This document shows, piece after piece, positions 27,976-37,619 of a DNA stretch of 64,000 nt (positions within the stretch are counted from its first letter, which is position 1; the number at the start of each line of letters is the position of its first letter). Source of the stretch: Pseudomonas chlororaphis (lineage in GTDB: Bacteria; Pseudomonadota; Gammaproteobacteria; Pseudomonadales; Pseudomonadaceae); NCBI GenBank assembly GCA_001023535.1, contig CP011020.1, positions 2,555,734-2,619,733 on the forward strand, given 5' to 3'. Position numbers and translations under genes: made by a program. The notes beneath the pieces were generated by a model. The model saw only the letters and a list, made by a program, of their open reading frames with translations, was not told the DNA's origin and made no database searches.

Positions 27976-28013
27976 TTAAATACTGTGTAGTAGCGGGAAA
28001 ATGAGCGGGGAAA

Positions 28014-28307
28014 TCAGCCTTCGATAACAGCGAGGATCTCGTTCTCGCTCATTACCAACAGGTCTTCGCCGTCGACTTTCACGGTGTTGCTGCCGGAGTA
28101 AGGGCCGAACACAACCTTGTCACCCACTTTCACGGCCAGCGCACGCACTTCACCGCTGTCCAGCACGCGGCCGGTACCTACAGCGAGAACTTCACCGTGG
28201 TTGGCTTTTTCAGCAGCCGAACCTGGCAGGACGATACCGCCAGCGGTTTTCTTCTCTTCTTCGCTGCGACGGATGACGACGCGGTCATGCAGAGGACGAA
28301 GCTTCAT
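28014..28307 (-). CDS. groES: Co-chaperonin GroES
   Basis: 10-kDa lid of the GroEL chamber, 97 residues as usual. It begins [14 protein letters not shown] and contains the mobile loop ([18 protein letters not shown]) that docks on GroEL, and [19 protein letters not shown] near the end. It is the first gene of the groESL operon, preceded by a GC-rich leader of about 140 nt with several stem-loops and a heat-shock promoter. Confidence 0.98.
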   Translation of the reverse strand: MKLRPLHDRVVIRRSEEEKKTAGGIVLPGSAAEKANHGEVLAVGTGRVLDSGEVRALAVKVGDKVVFGPYSGSNTVKVDGEDLLVMSENEILAVIEG

Positions 28308-28369
28308 TGTCGATCTCTCCTAATTTTGGGTTTTCATCGGCCGGTGTAGTCCCGGCGGGTTTAACAAAG

Positions 28370-28432
28370 CCGGCGAAGCCGGTTGCGGTTCGTCAGTCGA
28401 ACCGCGGAAGTCTGTCCGGTGTTGCCACCGGA
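28370..28432 (-). promoter_or_regulatory. Three consecutive stem-loops in groES leader
   Basis: Three hairpins stand in tandem in the 5' untranslated region: CCGGC-GAA-GCCGG (28370-28382), GCGGTT...AACCGC (28385-28405) and CCGGTG-TTGC-CACCGG (28416-28431). They could stabilise the messenger or control translation. No ribosome-site masking is evident, so a thermosensor role is not supported. Confidence 0.6.
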
Positions 28433-28450
28433 AACCTTGCGGTGACCCAT

Positions 28451-28478
28451 ACATAGGGGCGCGCAAGGCGATTACAAG
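28451..28478 (-). promoter_or_regulatory. Sigma-32 heat-shock promoter of groESL
   Basis: Read leftward: CTTGTAA, 12 bp, then CCCCTATGT. It is close to the RpoH consensus CTTGAAA-N12-14-CCCCATNT and lies about 145 bp before the groES start. Confidence 0.75.
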
Positions 28479-28517
28479 GGCCGGGTGGAAAAATTTTTAC
28501 GTCCACGCCTGAACGAA

Positions 28518-28539
28518 CACGGCGCCCGAAGGCGCCGTG
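28518..28539 (-). terminator. Stem-loop behind fxsA
   Basis: CACGGCGCC pairs with GGCGCCGTG around a CGAA loop. Only scattered T follows, so it is a weak terminator or messenger-stabilising hairpin. Confidence 0.5.
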
Positions 28540-28548
28540 CTGAAGGGT

Positions 28549-29025
28549 TTACTTGGAGTCGCGGTGTTCGAATTCACCTTCGATCACCGTCGGCTCGCGG
28601 CCCACCGGCTCTCGTGGGGCCGGGCCGCCACGGGGCTGGAGGTCATCGGCGAACGCGCGCTGACGCATCGCCTGCTCCTCGGCGCGCTGGCGCATCTTGT
28701 TGGCGAGCATGCGCCGGGTGAACGGCAGCAGCAGGACCAGGCCCAGCACGTCGCTGATGAAGCCTGGCAGGATCAACAGGCCGCCACCCAGGGCCAGCAT
28801 CAGGCCTTCGAGCATGGTCTGGGCAGGCAGTTCGCCGCGGTTCAGGCTTTCACGGGCACGCAATGCCGTGGCGAGGCCGGCGATGCGCAGCACGAACACG
28901 CCGAGCATCGAGCCGAGAATGACCAGCAGCAGCGCCGGGAAAAACCCGACCGCACCGCTGACCTTGACGAATACGAACAGCTCCAACACCGGGAACAGCA
29001 GAAAGAGCAACAAAAAAGGGCGCAT
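28549..29025 (-). CDS. fxsA: FxsA-family membrane protein
   Basis: A 158-residue inner-membrane protein of the FxsA family, whose E. coli member relieves phage T7 exclusion by the F plasmid. About three hydrophobic segments (PFLLLFLLFPVLELFVF; FFPALLLVILGSMLGVFVLR; MLALGGGLLILPGFISDVLGLVLLLPF) precede an Arg-rich cytoplasmic tail. I use the ATG at 29025 with GAGGAA upstream; a TTG five codons earlier is possible. It sits directly behind groES in the leftward direction but has its own spacing, as in other gamma-proteobacteria. Confidence 0.85.
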   Translation of the reverse strand: MRPFLLLFLLFPVLELFVFVKVSGAVGFFPALLLVILGSMLGVFVLRIAGLATALRARESLNRGELPAQTMLEGLMLALGGGLLILPGFISDVLGLVLLLPFTRRMLANKMRQRAEEQAMRQRAFADDLQPRGGPAPREPVGREPTVIEGEFEHRDSK

Positions 29026-29091
29026 CAAAAGGTTCCTCAACGCAAGAATGCCTTGCTATCAAACCCTAAATGACGTCGTCCTTTCGTGAAT

Positions 29092-29823
29092 TCAAGCGTT
29101 CGCCTCTGCATTTTTCGGCCATTGCTCGGCGTGAGCCAGGTAAACCAAGGCTTCGCGCACTTGTGTCGGCGTGTTGCAAGGACTGGGAAACGCCAGCCAG
29201 TACAGCCCCTGGCCAATGCGCAGGTGCATGCCTTCGCTGTCGATGCCGACCATCTGTGCCGGCTCGCAGTCCGGCAGTCCGGCCAGTGTCACGTAATGGG
29301 CGATGGCCTTGGCGTGATCGGCGTTCATGTGTTCGATCATGCTCGCCTCGGCCTGGCCGGCAAAGGGATTGGCCAGGGTGACCTGGTCGATCCAATGAAT
29401 CGCACCGAAGCCGCCGATGTAGCGATGACGCACCGGGTCGAGCACCCAGAAGTCGAAATCGTGGGCCTTGTGGTAGTTCTGCGATTCGGGGAAATAACGG
29501 TAATAGCGCTCGGCAGCGGCCTCGATGGCGGCGCTGTCCTGGAGTTTGCGTGCCTGTGCCATGCATGTCAGGCGCCCCACGGCCTGCACGTCTTGCGCCC
29601 CTCGCTCGCCCACCAGCATCGAACACTTGGGGTCTTTCTGCAGATTGTGGGTGTGCTGGGCAATGCGGCTGATCAGGATCAGCGGCTGGCCCTGCGCATC
29701 CAGGCAATACGGCACGACGGAGCCGAACGGGAAGCCGGGCATGGATTTGGAATGGGTGGATAACACTCCACGGTATTCCTTGAGCAGCAGCTCTCGGGCA
29801 AGCTTGGCAGCTTCAACGCTCAA
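29092..29823 (-). CDS. HugZ-type pyridoxamine 5'-phosphate oxidase-like protein
   Basis: A 243-residue split-barrel FMN-binding-fold protein with a C-terminal DUF2470 domain (MNADHAKAIAHY, then GIDSEGMHLR), the architecture of HugZ haem oxygenases and heme-utilisation proteins. The N-terminal part has STHSKSMPGFPFGSVVPYCLD and LISRIAQHTHNL. The start is a TTG at 29823 (product MSVEAAKLAREL) with AAGGAG 8 nt upstream. Haem degradation is possible, but many such proteins only bind flavin or haem. It is divergent from the SDR gene. Confidence 0.8.
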   Translation of the reverse strand: MSVEAAKLARELLLKEYRGVLSTHSKSMPGFPFGSVVPYCLDAQGQPLILISRIAQHTHNLQKDPKCSMLVGERGAQDVQAVGRLTCMAQARKLQDSAAIEAAAERYYRYFPESQNYHKAHDFDFWVLDPVRHRYIGGFGAIHWIDQVTLANPFAGQAEASMIEHMNADHAKAIAHYVTLAGLPDCEPAQMVGIDSEGMHLRIGQGLYWLAFPSPCNTPTQVREALVYLAHAEQWPKNAEANA

Positions 29824-29981
29824 TTTATGACTCCTTCGACTAAATTCGTCTTGAATACGATCAGGCAGCTGGACTATGTTTCCAGGTGCCATCGGGCAAC
29901 TCTATGCCGCGCTCCAGCCGCTACAGAAGAGAGGCCCGCAACCGAACTCCCTCAACCGCTCCGCCATCCCGGGACACGCAC

Positions 29982-30740
29982 ATGCAACTCACTGACAAAG
30001 TAATCATTATCACTGGCGGTTGCCAGGGCCTGGGGCGCTCCATGGCCGAGTACCTGGCGGGCAGGGGCGCGAAGCTTGCCCTGGTCGACCTCAATCAGGA
30101 GAAGCTCGACCAGGCCGTGGCCGCGTGCGTGGCCAAGGGCGTCGAGGCCCGGGCGTACCTGTGCAACGTGGCCAATGAAGAACAGGTGAGCGACATGGTC
30201 GCCCGAGTGGCCGAGGATTTCGGCGCGATCCATGGTCTGATCAACAATGCCGGGATCCTGCGCGACGGCCTGCTGCTCAAGGTCAAGGACGGCGAAATAA
30301 GCAAGATGAGCCTGGCCCAATGGCAAGCCGTGATCGACGTCAACCTCACCGGCGTGTTCCTGTGCACCCGCGAAGTGGCGGCGAAAATGGTCGAGCTGAA
30401 GAACAGCGGCGCGATCATCAACATTTCCTCGATTTCCCGCGCCGGCAACGTCGGCCAGACCAACTACTCCGCCGCCAAGGCCGGCGTGGCCGCCGCCACC
30501 GTGACCTGGGCCAAGGAACTGGCGCGCTACGGCATTCGTGTCGCCGGCATTGCCCCGGGCTTCATCGAGACTGAAATGACCCTGGGCATGAAACCCGAGG
30601 CCCTGGAAAAAATGACCTCGGGCATCCCGCTCAAACGCATGGGCAGGCCCGAGGAAATCGCCCATTCGGCGGCGTACATCTTCGAGAACGACTACTACAC
30701 CGGCCGGATCCTGGAAATGGATGGCGGGTTGCGGATCTAA
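29982..30740 (+). CDS. Short-chain dehydrogenase/reductase
   Basis: A classical SDR of 252 residues. The Rossmann glycine motif GGCQGLG lies at about 12-18, NNAG at about 87, the catalytic Ser in [10 protein letters not shown], the Tyr-x3-Lys in YSAAK, and PGFIETEM afterwards. The C-terminus ends with the FabG-like [12 protein letters not shown]. Such enzymes reduce or oxidise an acyl, sugar or steroid alcohol with NAD(P)H; the substrate cannot be read. It begins at the ATG at 29982, is divergent from the HugZ-type gene, and stands alone between that gene and a REP cluster. Confidence 0.82.
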   Translation: MQLTDKVIIITGGCQGLGRSMAEYLAGRGAKLALVDLNQEKLDQAVAACVAKGVEARAYLCNVANEEQVSDMVARVAEDFGAIHGLINNAGILRDGLLLKVKDGEISKMSLAQWQAVIDVNLTGVFLCTREVAAKMVELKNSGAIINISSISRAGNVGQTNYSAAKAGVAAATVTWAKELARYGIRVAGIAPGFIETEMTLGMKPEALEKMTSGIPLKRMGRPEEIAHSAAYIFENDYYTGRILEMDGGLRI

Positions 30741-30756
30741 GGTCACCGCAACCCAA

Positions 30757-30847
30757 ATGTGGGAGCGAGCTTGCTCGCGATAGCGTCAGTTCAGTCAGCC
30801 TTGATGCGACTGATACGCCGCTATCGCGAGCAAGCTCGCTCCCACAG
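30757..30847. repeat. REP pair, family A
   Basis: Near-perfect inverted units at 30757-30785 and 30818-30847 lie between the convergent SDR and apbC genes. Confidence 0.85.
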
Positions 30848-30866
30848 TGGGTAGGGTTTCACTCTA

Positions 30867-31961
30867 TCAGTCGTCGCTGATGGTGATGTTCGGCATCGCC
30901 GGCATGGCGGCTTCCTGCAACACGATCCGCGCGCCTACGTGGCGAGCCAGTTCCTGGTAGACCATAGCGATCTGGCTGTCCGGCTCGGCGCTCACGGTGG
31001 GCTTGCCGCCGTCGGCCTGCTCACGGATCAGCATCGACAGCGGCAGCGAGGCCAGCAGTTCGACGCCGTACTGGGTCGCCAGTTTTTCCCCGCCGCCTTC
31101 GCCGAACAGATGCTCGGCGTGCCCGCAGTTAGAGCAGATGTGCACGGCCATGTTTTCCACCACGCCCAGCACCGGGATGTTGACCTTGCGGAACATCTCC
31201 ACGCCCTTGCGCGCATCCAGCAGGGCCAGGTCCTGGGGCGTGGTGACGATCACCGCGCCGGCCACCGGGACTTTCTGCGCCAGGGTCAGCTGGATATCGC
31301 CGGTGCCTGGCGGCATGTCGATCACCAGGTAATCCAGGTCGCCCCAGGCGGTCTGCGTCACCAGTTGCAGCAAGGCGCCAGACACCATCGGCCCGCGCCA
31401 GACCATCGGCGTGTTGTCATCGGTCAGGAACGCCATGGACATGACTTCCACGCCATGGGACTTGAGCGGCACGAACCATTTCTGGTCCTTGACCTGCGGC
31501 CGGGTACCTTCGGCGATACCGAACATGATGCCCTGGCTCGGGCCATAGATATCGGCGTCGAGGATCCCCACCCTGGCCCCTTCACGGGCCAGCGCCAAGG
31601 CCAGGTTGGCGGCGGTGGTGGATTTGCCCACGCCGCCCTTGCCGGAGGCCACGGCGATCACGTTCTTGACGTTCGCCAGCCCCGGCACCTGGGCCTGGGC
31701 CTTGTGGGCGGCGATCACGCTGGTGATGTCGACTTGGGCGGCCGCCACGCCATCCAGGCCTTCGATCGCCATCTGCAGCATTTGCGCCCAGCCCTTCTTG
31801 AACAGGTCGGCGGCGTAGCCGATTTCCAACTGGACGTGGACGCGATCGCCCTGGACATCGATGGCACGCACGCATCCGGCGCTGACCGGGTCCTGGTTCA
31901 GGTAGGGGTCGGTGTACTGGCGAAGGACGGCTTCCACCGCTGCGCGATTGACGGCGCTCAT
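30867..31961 (-). CDS. apbC: Iron-sulfur cluster carrier ATPase Mrp/ApbC
   Basis: A 364-residue P-loop NTPase that binds and transfers 4Fe-4S clusters. An N-terminal MIP18-like domain (residues 1-90) precedes the deviant Walker A VASGKGGVGKST (about 105-116). Walker B lies in VIDMPPGTGDIQLT, and the cluster-binding C-x-x-C pair is in VHICSNCGHAEHLFGEGGG. I start at 31961, since GGAG lies 7 nt upstream. It is divergent from metG with a REP cluster between, the usual Pseudomonas arrangement. Confidence 0.93.
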   Translation of the reverse strand: MSAVNRAAVEAVLRQYTDPYLNQDPVSAGCVRAIDVQGDRVHVQLEIGYAADLFKKGWAQMLQMAIEGLDGVAAAQVDITSVIAAHKAQAQVPGLANVKNVIAVASGKGGVGKSTTAANLALALAREGARVGILDADIYGPSQGIMFGIAEGTRPQVKDQKWFVPLKSHGVEVMSMAFLTDDNTPMVWRGPMVSGALLQLVTQTAWGDLDYLVIDMPPGTGDIQLTLAQKVPVAGAVIVTTPQDLALLDARKGVEMFRKVNIPVLGVVENMAVHICSNCGHAEHLFGEGGGEKLATQYGVELLASLPLSMLIREQADGGKPTVSAEPDSQIAMVYQELARHVGARIVLQEAAMPAMPNITISDD

Positions 31962-32053
31962 GGGCAACTCCGATAGCAAGACTGGAAAAACAGGCGGCTA
32001 TCCTACGCCGCCCATTCTTTTGTGGCGACCCAAACACTGCTGTGTGAATGTCC

Positions 32054-32178
32054 CTCTGGCGAGGGAGCTCGCTCCCGCTCGACTGCGCAGCAGTCGCACC
32101 AAGGCTGACGTTGTCAGGGTACACAACCTTTTTAAGGGCGGCTTCGCCACCCAGCGGGAGCAAGCTCCCTCGCCACAC
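32054..32178. repeat. REP pair, family B
   Basis: Inverted units at 32054-32080 and 32150-32178 fill most of the 314-bp apbC-metG gap. The left unit is followed by GACTGCGCAGCAGTC, a second small hairpin. Confidence 0.8.
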
Positions 32179-32275
32179 AGGCCCTGCCAGCATCCGGAAA
32201 CAGGCTCATAGGGTGAAAAAAAGCCGCCGGCGCTTTATAGTGGCCGACCTCCGTTTCATCAAGTAGCCGAGCCCC

Positions 32276-34321
32276 ATGTCCGAGCCACGCAAGATCCTCG
32301 TCACCAGCGCCCTGCCCTATGCCAATGGTTCGATTCACCTCGGCCATATGCTGGAATACATCCAGACCGATATGTGGGTGCGCTTCCAGAAGCATCGCGG
32401 CAACCAATGCATCTATGTCTGCGCCGACGACGCCCACGGCTCGGCCATCATGCTGCGCGCGGAAAAGGAAGGCATCACCCCGGAACAACTGATCGCCAAC
32501 GTCCAGGCCGAACACAGCGCCGACTTTGCCGAGTTCCTGGTGGACTTCGACAACTTCCACTCCACGCACGCCGAGGAAAACCGCGAGCTGTCGAGTCAGG
32601 TCTACCTCAAGCTGCGTGATGCCGGGCACATCGCGACCCGCTCGATCACCCAGTATTTCGACCCGGAAAAGAAAATGTTCCTGGCCGACCGCTTCATCAA
32701 GGGTACCTGCCCGAAATGCGGCACCGAGGACCAGTACGGCGACAACTGCGAAAAGTGCGGCGCCACCTATGCACCCACTGACCTGAAAGACCCGAAGTCG
32801 GCGATTTCCGGGGCCACGCCGGTGCTCAAGGATTCCCAGCACTTCTTCTTCAAGCTGCCGGATTTCCAGCAGATGCTGCAAGCCTGGACCCGCAGCGGCA
32901 CCCTGCAGGACGCCGTCGCCAACAAGATCGCCGAATGGCTCGACGCCGGCCTGCAACAGTGGGACATCTCCCGCGATGCGCCGTATTTCGGCTTCGAGAT
33001 CCCGGATGAGCCCGGCAAGTACTTCTACGTCTGGCTGGATGCGCCAATCGGCTACATGGCCAGCTTCAAGAACCTGTGCAACCGCACGCCGGAGCTGGAC
33101 TTCGACGCGTTCTGGGGCAAGGACTCCACCGCCGAGCTGTACCACTTCATCGGCAAGGACATCGTCAACTTCCACGCCCTGTTCTGGCCCGCAATGCTCG
33201 AAGGCGCGGGTTTTCGCAAGCCGACCGGCATCAACGTCCATGGCTACCTGACCGTCAACGGCCAGAAAATGTCCAAGTCCCGCGGCACCTTCATCAAGGC
33301 CCGGACATACCTGGACCACCTGTCCCCGGAATACCTGCGCTACTACTACGCGGCCAAGCTGGGCCGTGGCGTCGATGACCTGGACCTGAACCTCGACGAC
33401 TTCGTGCAGAAGGTCAATTCCGACCTGGTGGGCAAAGTCGTCAACATCGCCAGCCGCTGCGCCGGTTTCATCCACAAGGGCAATGCCGGCGTGCTGGTGG
33501 CAGGCAATGCGGCACCAGAGCTGACCGAAGCGTTCCTGGCCGCCGCGCCGAGCATCGCCGAAGCCTACGAGGCTCGCGACTTTGCCCGGGCCATGCGCGA
33601 GATCATGGCCCTGGCCGACCGCGCCAACGCCTGGATCGCCGACAAGGCGCCGTGGTCGCTGAACAAACAGGAAGGCAAGCAGGAAGAAGTCCAGGCGATC
33701 TGCGCCCTGGGCGTGAACCTGTTCCGCCAACTGGTGATTTTCCTCAAGCCGGTGCTGCCGTTGCTGGCCGCCGACGCCGAGGCGTTCCTCAATGTCGCGC
33801 CGCTGACCTGGAACGATCACCAGACCCTGCTGAGCAACCATCAACTGAACGAGTTCAAGCCGTTGATGACCCGCATCGACGCCGCCAAGGTGCAAGCCAT
33901 GACCGACGCCTCCAAGGAAGACCTGGCCGCCAGCCAGACCGACACCGGCGCCCTGACCGGCAATGGCGAACTGGCCAAGGATCCGCTGTCGCCGGAAATC
34001 GAGTTCGACGCCTTTGCCGCCGTGGACCTGCGCGTCGCGCTGATCGTCAAGGCCGAAGCCGTCGAGGGTGCCGACAAACTGCTGCGCCTGACCCTGGACA
34101 TCGGCGATGAACAGCGCAACGTGTTCTCCGGCATCAAGAGTGCCTATCCGGACCCTGCCAAGCTCGAAGGCCGGCTGACGATGATGATCGCCAACCTCAA
34201 GCCGCGCAAAATGCGCTTCGGCGTGTCCGAAGGCATGGTGATGGCGGCGGGCCCTGGTGGCGAGGAAATCTACCTGCTGAGCCCCGACAGCGGCGCCAAG
34301 CCAGGCCAGCGGATCAAGTAA
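32276..34321 (+). CDS. metG: Methionine-tRNA ligase
   Basis: Class I synthetase of 681 residues that charges tRNA-Met. The HIGH-type motif is HLGH (21-24). A zinc knuckle has [18 protein letters not shown] around 144-161. KMSKS is at residues 331-335. A C-terminal EMAP-II/Trbp111-like tRNA-binding domain, starting near 575 ([24 protein letters not shown]), makes the enzyme dimeric as in E. coli. It ends at a hairpin terminator before the rnf operon. Confidence 0.97.
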   Translation: MSEPRKILVTSALPYANGSIHLGHMLEYIQTDMWVRFQKHRGNQCIYVCADDAHGSAIMLRAEKEGITPEQLIANVQAEHSADFAEFLVDFDNFHSTHAEENRELSSQVYLKLRDAGHIATRSITQYFDPEKKMFLADRFIKGTCPKCGTEDQYGDNCEKCGATYAPTDLKDPKSAISGATPVLKDSQHFFFKLPDFQQMLQAWTRSGTLQDAVANKIAEWLDAGLQQWDISRDAPYFGFEIPDEPGKYFYVWLDAPIGYMASFKNLCNRTPELDFDAFWGKDSTAELYHFIGKDIVNFHALFWPAMLEGAGFRKPTGINVHGYLTVNGQKMSKSRGTFIKARTYLDHLSPEYLRYYYAAKLGRGVDDLDLNLDDFVQKVNSDLVGKVVNIASRCAGFIHKGNAGVLVAGNAAPELTEAFLAAAPSIAEAYEARDFARAMREIMALADRANAWIADKAPWSLNKQEGKQEEVQAICALGVNLFRQLVIFLKPVLPLLAADAEAFLNVAPLTWNDHQTLLSNHQLNEFKPLMTRIDAAKVQAMTDASKEDLAASQTDTGALTGNGELAKDPLSPEIEFDAFAAVDLRVALIVKAEAVEGADKLLRLTLDIGDEQRNVFSGIKSAYPDPAKLEGRLTMMIANLKPRKMRFGVSEGMVMAAGPGGEEIYLLSPDSGAKPGQRIK

Positions 34322-34343
34322 CGCGACCGCACGCTGCACCGAT

Positions 34344-34378
34344 CCCACAGTCGCTTTGCAGGCGGCTGTGGGATTTTC
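34344..34378 (+). terminator. Terminator of metG
   Basis: CCCACAGTCGC pairs with GGCGGCTGTGGG (one G-T pair) and is followed by ATTTT. Confidence 0.7.
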
Positions 34379-34449
34379 ATATCTGGCCCGCCCTGCCCGC
34401 GTGGCGGATAATGCCTCATCGTGTAACAGGCCCTTTCACCCATACGCCC

Positions 34450-35022
34450 ATGACCGACCTCCTTCTTACATTGTTCAGCGCGGCCCTGATCAACAACCTG
34501 GTGTTGCATTGGCCGCTGGGCGTCGATCCGCTGCTGACGACCGATGGCAGGCGGCGGGTGCACGCCCTGGGGCTGGCGACGACGTGCCTGATGCTGGTGG
34601 TCGGCACCCTGGGCTATCTGCTCGATCACTGGTTGCTGGCGCTGGCCCAACTGACGGCGTTGCGCCTGCTGGTCTGGCTGCCCTTAAGCGTATTGCTCAT
34701 CGCCCCCCTGCTGCGCGGGCTGGCACGTTGGCGGCCGACATGGCCGTTCGACGGCTTGTGGCCATTGCTGCTGGGCAATGCCGGCGTCCTCGGCGTGACG
34801 CTGCTCAATGGCGAGGACGACCAGGGCCTGGGCCACGCCGTCGCCCTGAGCCTGGGCGCCGGGCTGGGCTTCTGGCTGGTGCTGGGCCTGTTCGAGGACC
34901 TGCGCCAGCGCACCTTCACTCACGCTATTGCCCTGCCCTTCCGCGGGCTGCCGATTCAGTTGATCAGCGCCGGACTGATGGCGGTGGCCTTTCTTGGATT
35001 GCGCGGGCTGGTCAAGACATGA
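34450..35022 (+). CDS. rnfA: RnfA-like membrane subunit lacking cluster cysteines
   Basis: A six-segment membrane protein of 190 residues that aligns with RnfA/RsxA end to end: [19 protein letters not shown] at the start, [11 protein letters not shown], and [27 protein letters not shown] at the end. In ordinary RnfA two cysteines bind the [2Fe-2S] cluster shared with RnfE. Here the first motif (LGLCPFMGV in E. coli) is LGVDPLLTT and the second (TNCAVLGV) is GNAGVLGV, so both are lost. Its only Cys (residue 46) is elsewhere. The rnfB start codon overlaps the stop. Confidence 0.85.
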   Translation: MTDLLLTLFSAALINNLVLHWPLGVDPLLTTDGRRRVHALGLATTCLMLVVGTLGYLLDHWLLALAQLTALRLLVWLPLSVLLIAPLLRGLARWRPTWPFDGLWPLLLGNAGVLGVTLLNGEDDQGLGHAVALSLGAGLGFWLVLGLFEDLRQRTFTHAIALPFRGLPIQLISAGLMAVAFLGLRGLVKT

Positions 35023-36038
35023 GCCTGATTCAACGTATCGACGCGCTGCTGCCGCAAACCCAATGCGGCAAATGCGGGCACCCGGGGTGCAAGCCTTACG
35101 CCGAGGGCATTGCCCAGGGCGAGCCGATCAACAAGTGCCCACCCGGCGGCCAGGAAACCATCGCGGCCCTGGCCGAGCTGATGAAAGTACCGGTGCTGGA
35201 ATTGGACACCAGCCGCGGCGCGGCCCCGGCGCAAATCGCCTTTATCCGTGAAGCCGAATGCATCGGCTGCACCAAGTGCATCCAGGCCTGCCCGGTGGAC
35301 GCGATAGTCGGCGCGGCAAAGCTGATGCACACCGTCCTCATCGACGAATGCACCGGTTGCGACCTGTGTGTAGCGCCTTGCCCCGTCGATTGCATCGAGA
35401 TGCGACCCCTGCCGACAGCCAGCGTGCTGCCGATTATCGGCGGCCTGACCTCAAGCCTTGAGGAGCAACAAGCGCGCGCGGCCAAACGCAACCATGCCCG
35501 ACGGCGCTTCGAGCAACGCAACGCCCGTTTGCGGCGTGAAGAAGAGCAGCGCCAGGCCGAACGCCTGGCCCGCACCCAACGCGCCGCCCAGGCCCCGGCT
35601 CAACCCCAGGCGCTCGACCCGGTTCAAGCCGCGCTGGAACGGGTGCGCGCGCAGAAAGCCGCCAACGCCGATGCCGCCCTGAAAAAGGCCAAGGTCGACC
35701 TGGCCATGAGCCGGGCGCAATTGAACAAATCCTTGAAGGCCTTCGGTCATCCGCCGACCTTCGAGCAACAATCGCAACTGATCGTGCTGCAACGCCAGTT
35801 CGAAGCGGCCGAGCAAGCCCTGATACAACTGGAAAGCGCCGCACCGCAAACCGCGCCAGCGCCAGCCCCGGCACCCGCGCCGAACGCCGAGCTGAAACGG
35901 GCCAAGATCCAATTGGCCATGCGCCGCGCCGAGCTCAGCAAGGCCCGCGCGGCGGCGGCCCCGGACGACCAGGTGTTGGCATTGGAGCAAGCGGTGAAGG
36001 ACGCCGAGCGCCAGGTGGACGCCCATGTCACGCCCTGA
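35019..36038 (+). CDS. rnfB: RnfB-like ferredoxin subunit without membrane anchor
   Basis: A 339-residue iron-sulfur protein. An RnfB-type 4Fe-4S site uses Cys16, 19, 24 and 40. Two ferredoxin clusters use Cys81/84/87/91 and Cys111/114/117/121. The hydrophobic N-terminal anchor of normal RnfB is missing; the protein begins [20 protein letters not shown]. After about residue 148 comes a long Ala/Gln/Lys/Arg-rich helical tail with two repeats ([18 protein letters not shown] and [18 protein letters not shown]), like the tail of RsxC. It shares an ATGA overlap with rnfA and overlaps rnfD, leaving no room for rnfC. Confidence 0.85.
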   Translation: MSLIQRIDALLPQTQCGKCGHPGCKPYAEGIAQGEPINKCPPGGQETIAALAELMKVPVLELDTSRGAAPAQIAFIREAECIGCTKCIQACPVDAIVGAAKLMHTVLIDECTGCDLCVAPCPVDCIEMRPLPTASVLPIIGGLTSSLEEQQARAAKRNHARRRFEQRNARLRREEEQRQAERLARTQRAAQAPAQPQALDPVQAALERVRAQKAANADAALKKAKVDLAMSRAQLNKSLKAFGHPPTFEQQSQLIVLQRQFEAAEQALIQLESAAPQTAPAPAPAPAPNAELKRAKIQLAMRRAELSKARAAAAPDDQVLALEQAVKDAERQVDAHVTP

Positions 36039-37011
36039 GCCCATGGACGAACGACTGCGCCAGGCCATGCAGCGCGTGCTGCTGGCGACGCTGCCGGGGG
36101 CGCTGGCGCTGCTGTGGTTCCAGGGCTGGGGCATTTTGCTGAACCTGGCGCTGGCGGGGCTCACCGCAATGGCGATCGAAGCCGCGGTGCTGCGCCTGCG
36201 CCGCCGATCACTCGCCCCCGAGCTGTTCGATGGCAGTGCGCTGGTCAGCGCCACCCTGCTGGCCCTGGCCTTGCCAGCGTACGGTCCCTGGTGGCTGACC
36301 GTCACGGCGGTGGCCTGCGCCCTGCTCTTTGGCAAACACCTGTGGGGGGGCGTCGGCAGCAACCCATTCAACCCGGCCATGCTCGGCTATGCCCTGGCCC
36401 TGGTGGCGTTTCCTGCCCACATGAGTCAATGGCCTGCGCCCCACGCCGTGGGCTTGCTGGAAGGCCTGCAACACGTGTTCGGCACACCGCCAGCACCCGA
36501 CGCCTGGGCCGGGGCGACCGCGCTGGACAGCCTGCGGCTCAACCGAAGCCTGACCATCGACGAGTTGTTCGCCCACAACCCGGCGTTTGGCCATTTCGGT
36601 GGTCGGGGCGCTGAATGGGTCAACCTGGCGTTCCTGGCCGGCGGCCTGTTTCTGCTGCAACAACGGGTGTTCAGTTGGCACGCACCGGTGGGCATGCTGG
36701 CCAGCCTGTTCCTCATCAGCCTGATCGGCTGGAACGGCTCAGGCTCCGATTCCCATGGCTCTCCGCTGTTTCATCTGCTCGCCGGCGCAACCATGCTCGG
36801 GGCGTTCTTCATCGTGACCGAACCGGTTTCGGGCGCCAAGGCGCCACTCGCTCGACTGCTGTTCGGGGTCGGCGTGGGACTGCTGACTTACACCATACGC
36901 ACCTGGGGCGGTTACCCCGACGGCGTGGCATTTGCGGTGTTGCTGATGAACCTTGGCGTCCCCGCACTGGAGCGCCTGGCCGCTGCACGGCAACGGCGGC
37001 AACCGGCATGA
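36025..37011 (+). CDS. rnfD: RnfD-like membrane flavoprotein subunit
   Basis: A 328-residue NqrB/RnfD-family membrane protein with eight to ten hydrophobic segments and the family stretch [16 protein letters not shown] (about 108-123). The covalent FMN site appears as [12 protein letters not shown], with acceptor Thr165; the usual Ser/Thr before GAT is Ala here. Later [15 protein letters not shown] is conserved. It overlaps rnfB by 14 bp from this ATG (an alternative ATG is at 36043) and shares ATGA with rnfG. It belongs to a complex with no RnfC gene nearby. Confidence 0.87.
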   Translation: MSRPEPMDERLRQAMQRVLLATLPGALALLWFQGWGILLNLALAGLTAMAIEAAVLRLRRRSLAPELFDGSALVSATLLALALPAYGPWWLTVTAVACALLFGKHLWGGVGSNPFNPAMLGYALALVAFPAHMSQWPAPHAVGLLEGLQHVFGTPPAPDAWAGATALDSLRLNRSLTIDELFAHNPAFGHFGGRGAEWVNLAFLAGGLFLLQQRVFSWHAPVGMLASLFLISLIGWNGSGSDSHGSPLFHLLAGATMLGAFFIVTEPVSGAKAPLARLLFGVGVGLLTYTIRTWGGYPDGVAFAVLLMNLGVPALERLAAARQRRQPA

Positions 37012-37619
37012 ACAATCCCGGCGGCGTGGCCCTCCTGATCGCACTGGTTGCCCTCGGCAGCGGTGCCACTTACCTCACGCACCTGAGCACGACCGGGCGC
37101 ATCGAGGCGCAACGACAAGCACAGCAGACCCGCGCCCTGCTCGACGTATTGCCCGTCGAGCGCTACGACAATCAGCCATTGGCGCAGCCGGTGATGACGA
37201 CCGCCGTGCCCCTGGCCCATAGCTCGTTGCTACAGGCCTACCGGGCCACTCGCGCCGGCCAACCCAGCGCGGTGCTGCTACGCAGCCAGACAACGGGGTA
37301 TGAAGGCAGCATCGAACTGCTGATCGCAATCGACGTGCAAGGCCGCCTGCTGGGCGTGAAAACCCTGCATCAGTCCGAGACCCCCGGACTGGGCGCGGCG
37401 ATTGCCGGTTGGCCAAATGCCTGGCTGCAAACCTTCACCGGCCAATCACGCCAGCAGACTGACGACAGCGCCTGGGCCCTGAAAAAGGACGGCGGACGAT
37501 TCGACCAATTGGCCGGCGCGACCGTGACCTCCCGAGCCGTCCTGGAGGCGGTTCACGATACGCTGCGTTACTTCGACGAGCACCAGGCTCAACTGACCGG
37601 AGTGGTCGCGGATGAATAA
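37008..37619 (+). CDS. rnfG: RnfG-like periplasmic flavoprotein subunit
   Basis: A 203-residue protein with one N-terminal membrane segment (about 5-22) and an FMN-binding domain outside the membrane. The flavinylation motif is FDQLAGATVTSRAV, with acceptor Thr172 and, as in RnfD here, Ala in place of Ser/Thr before GAT. The segment HQSETPGLGAAIAG is the conserved family block. ApbE would attach the FMN. Its start codon overlaps the rnfD stop, and its end overlaps the rnfE start by 8 bp. Confidence 0.88.
   Translation: MNNPGGVALLIALVALGSGATYLTHLSTTGRIEAQRQAQQTRALLDVLPVERYDNQPLAQPVMTTAVPLAHSSLLQAYRATRAGQPSAVLLRSQTTGYEGSIELLIAIDVQGRLLGVKTLHQSETPGLGAAIAGWPNAWLQTFTGQSRQQTDDSAWALKKDGGRFDQLAGATVTSRAVLEAVHDTLRYFDEHQAQLTGVVADE

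Noticed and set aside
32132..34348. 738-codon minus-strand frame opposite metG
   Set aside because: Antisense of the methionyl-tRNA synthetase, which has all class I motifs. The minus product has no domain character.
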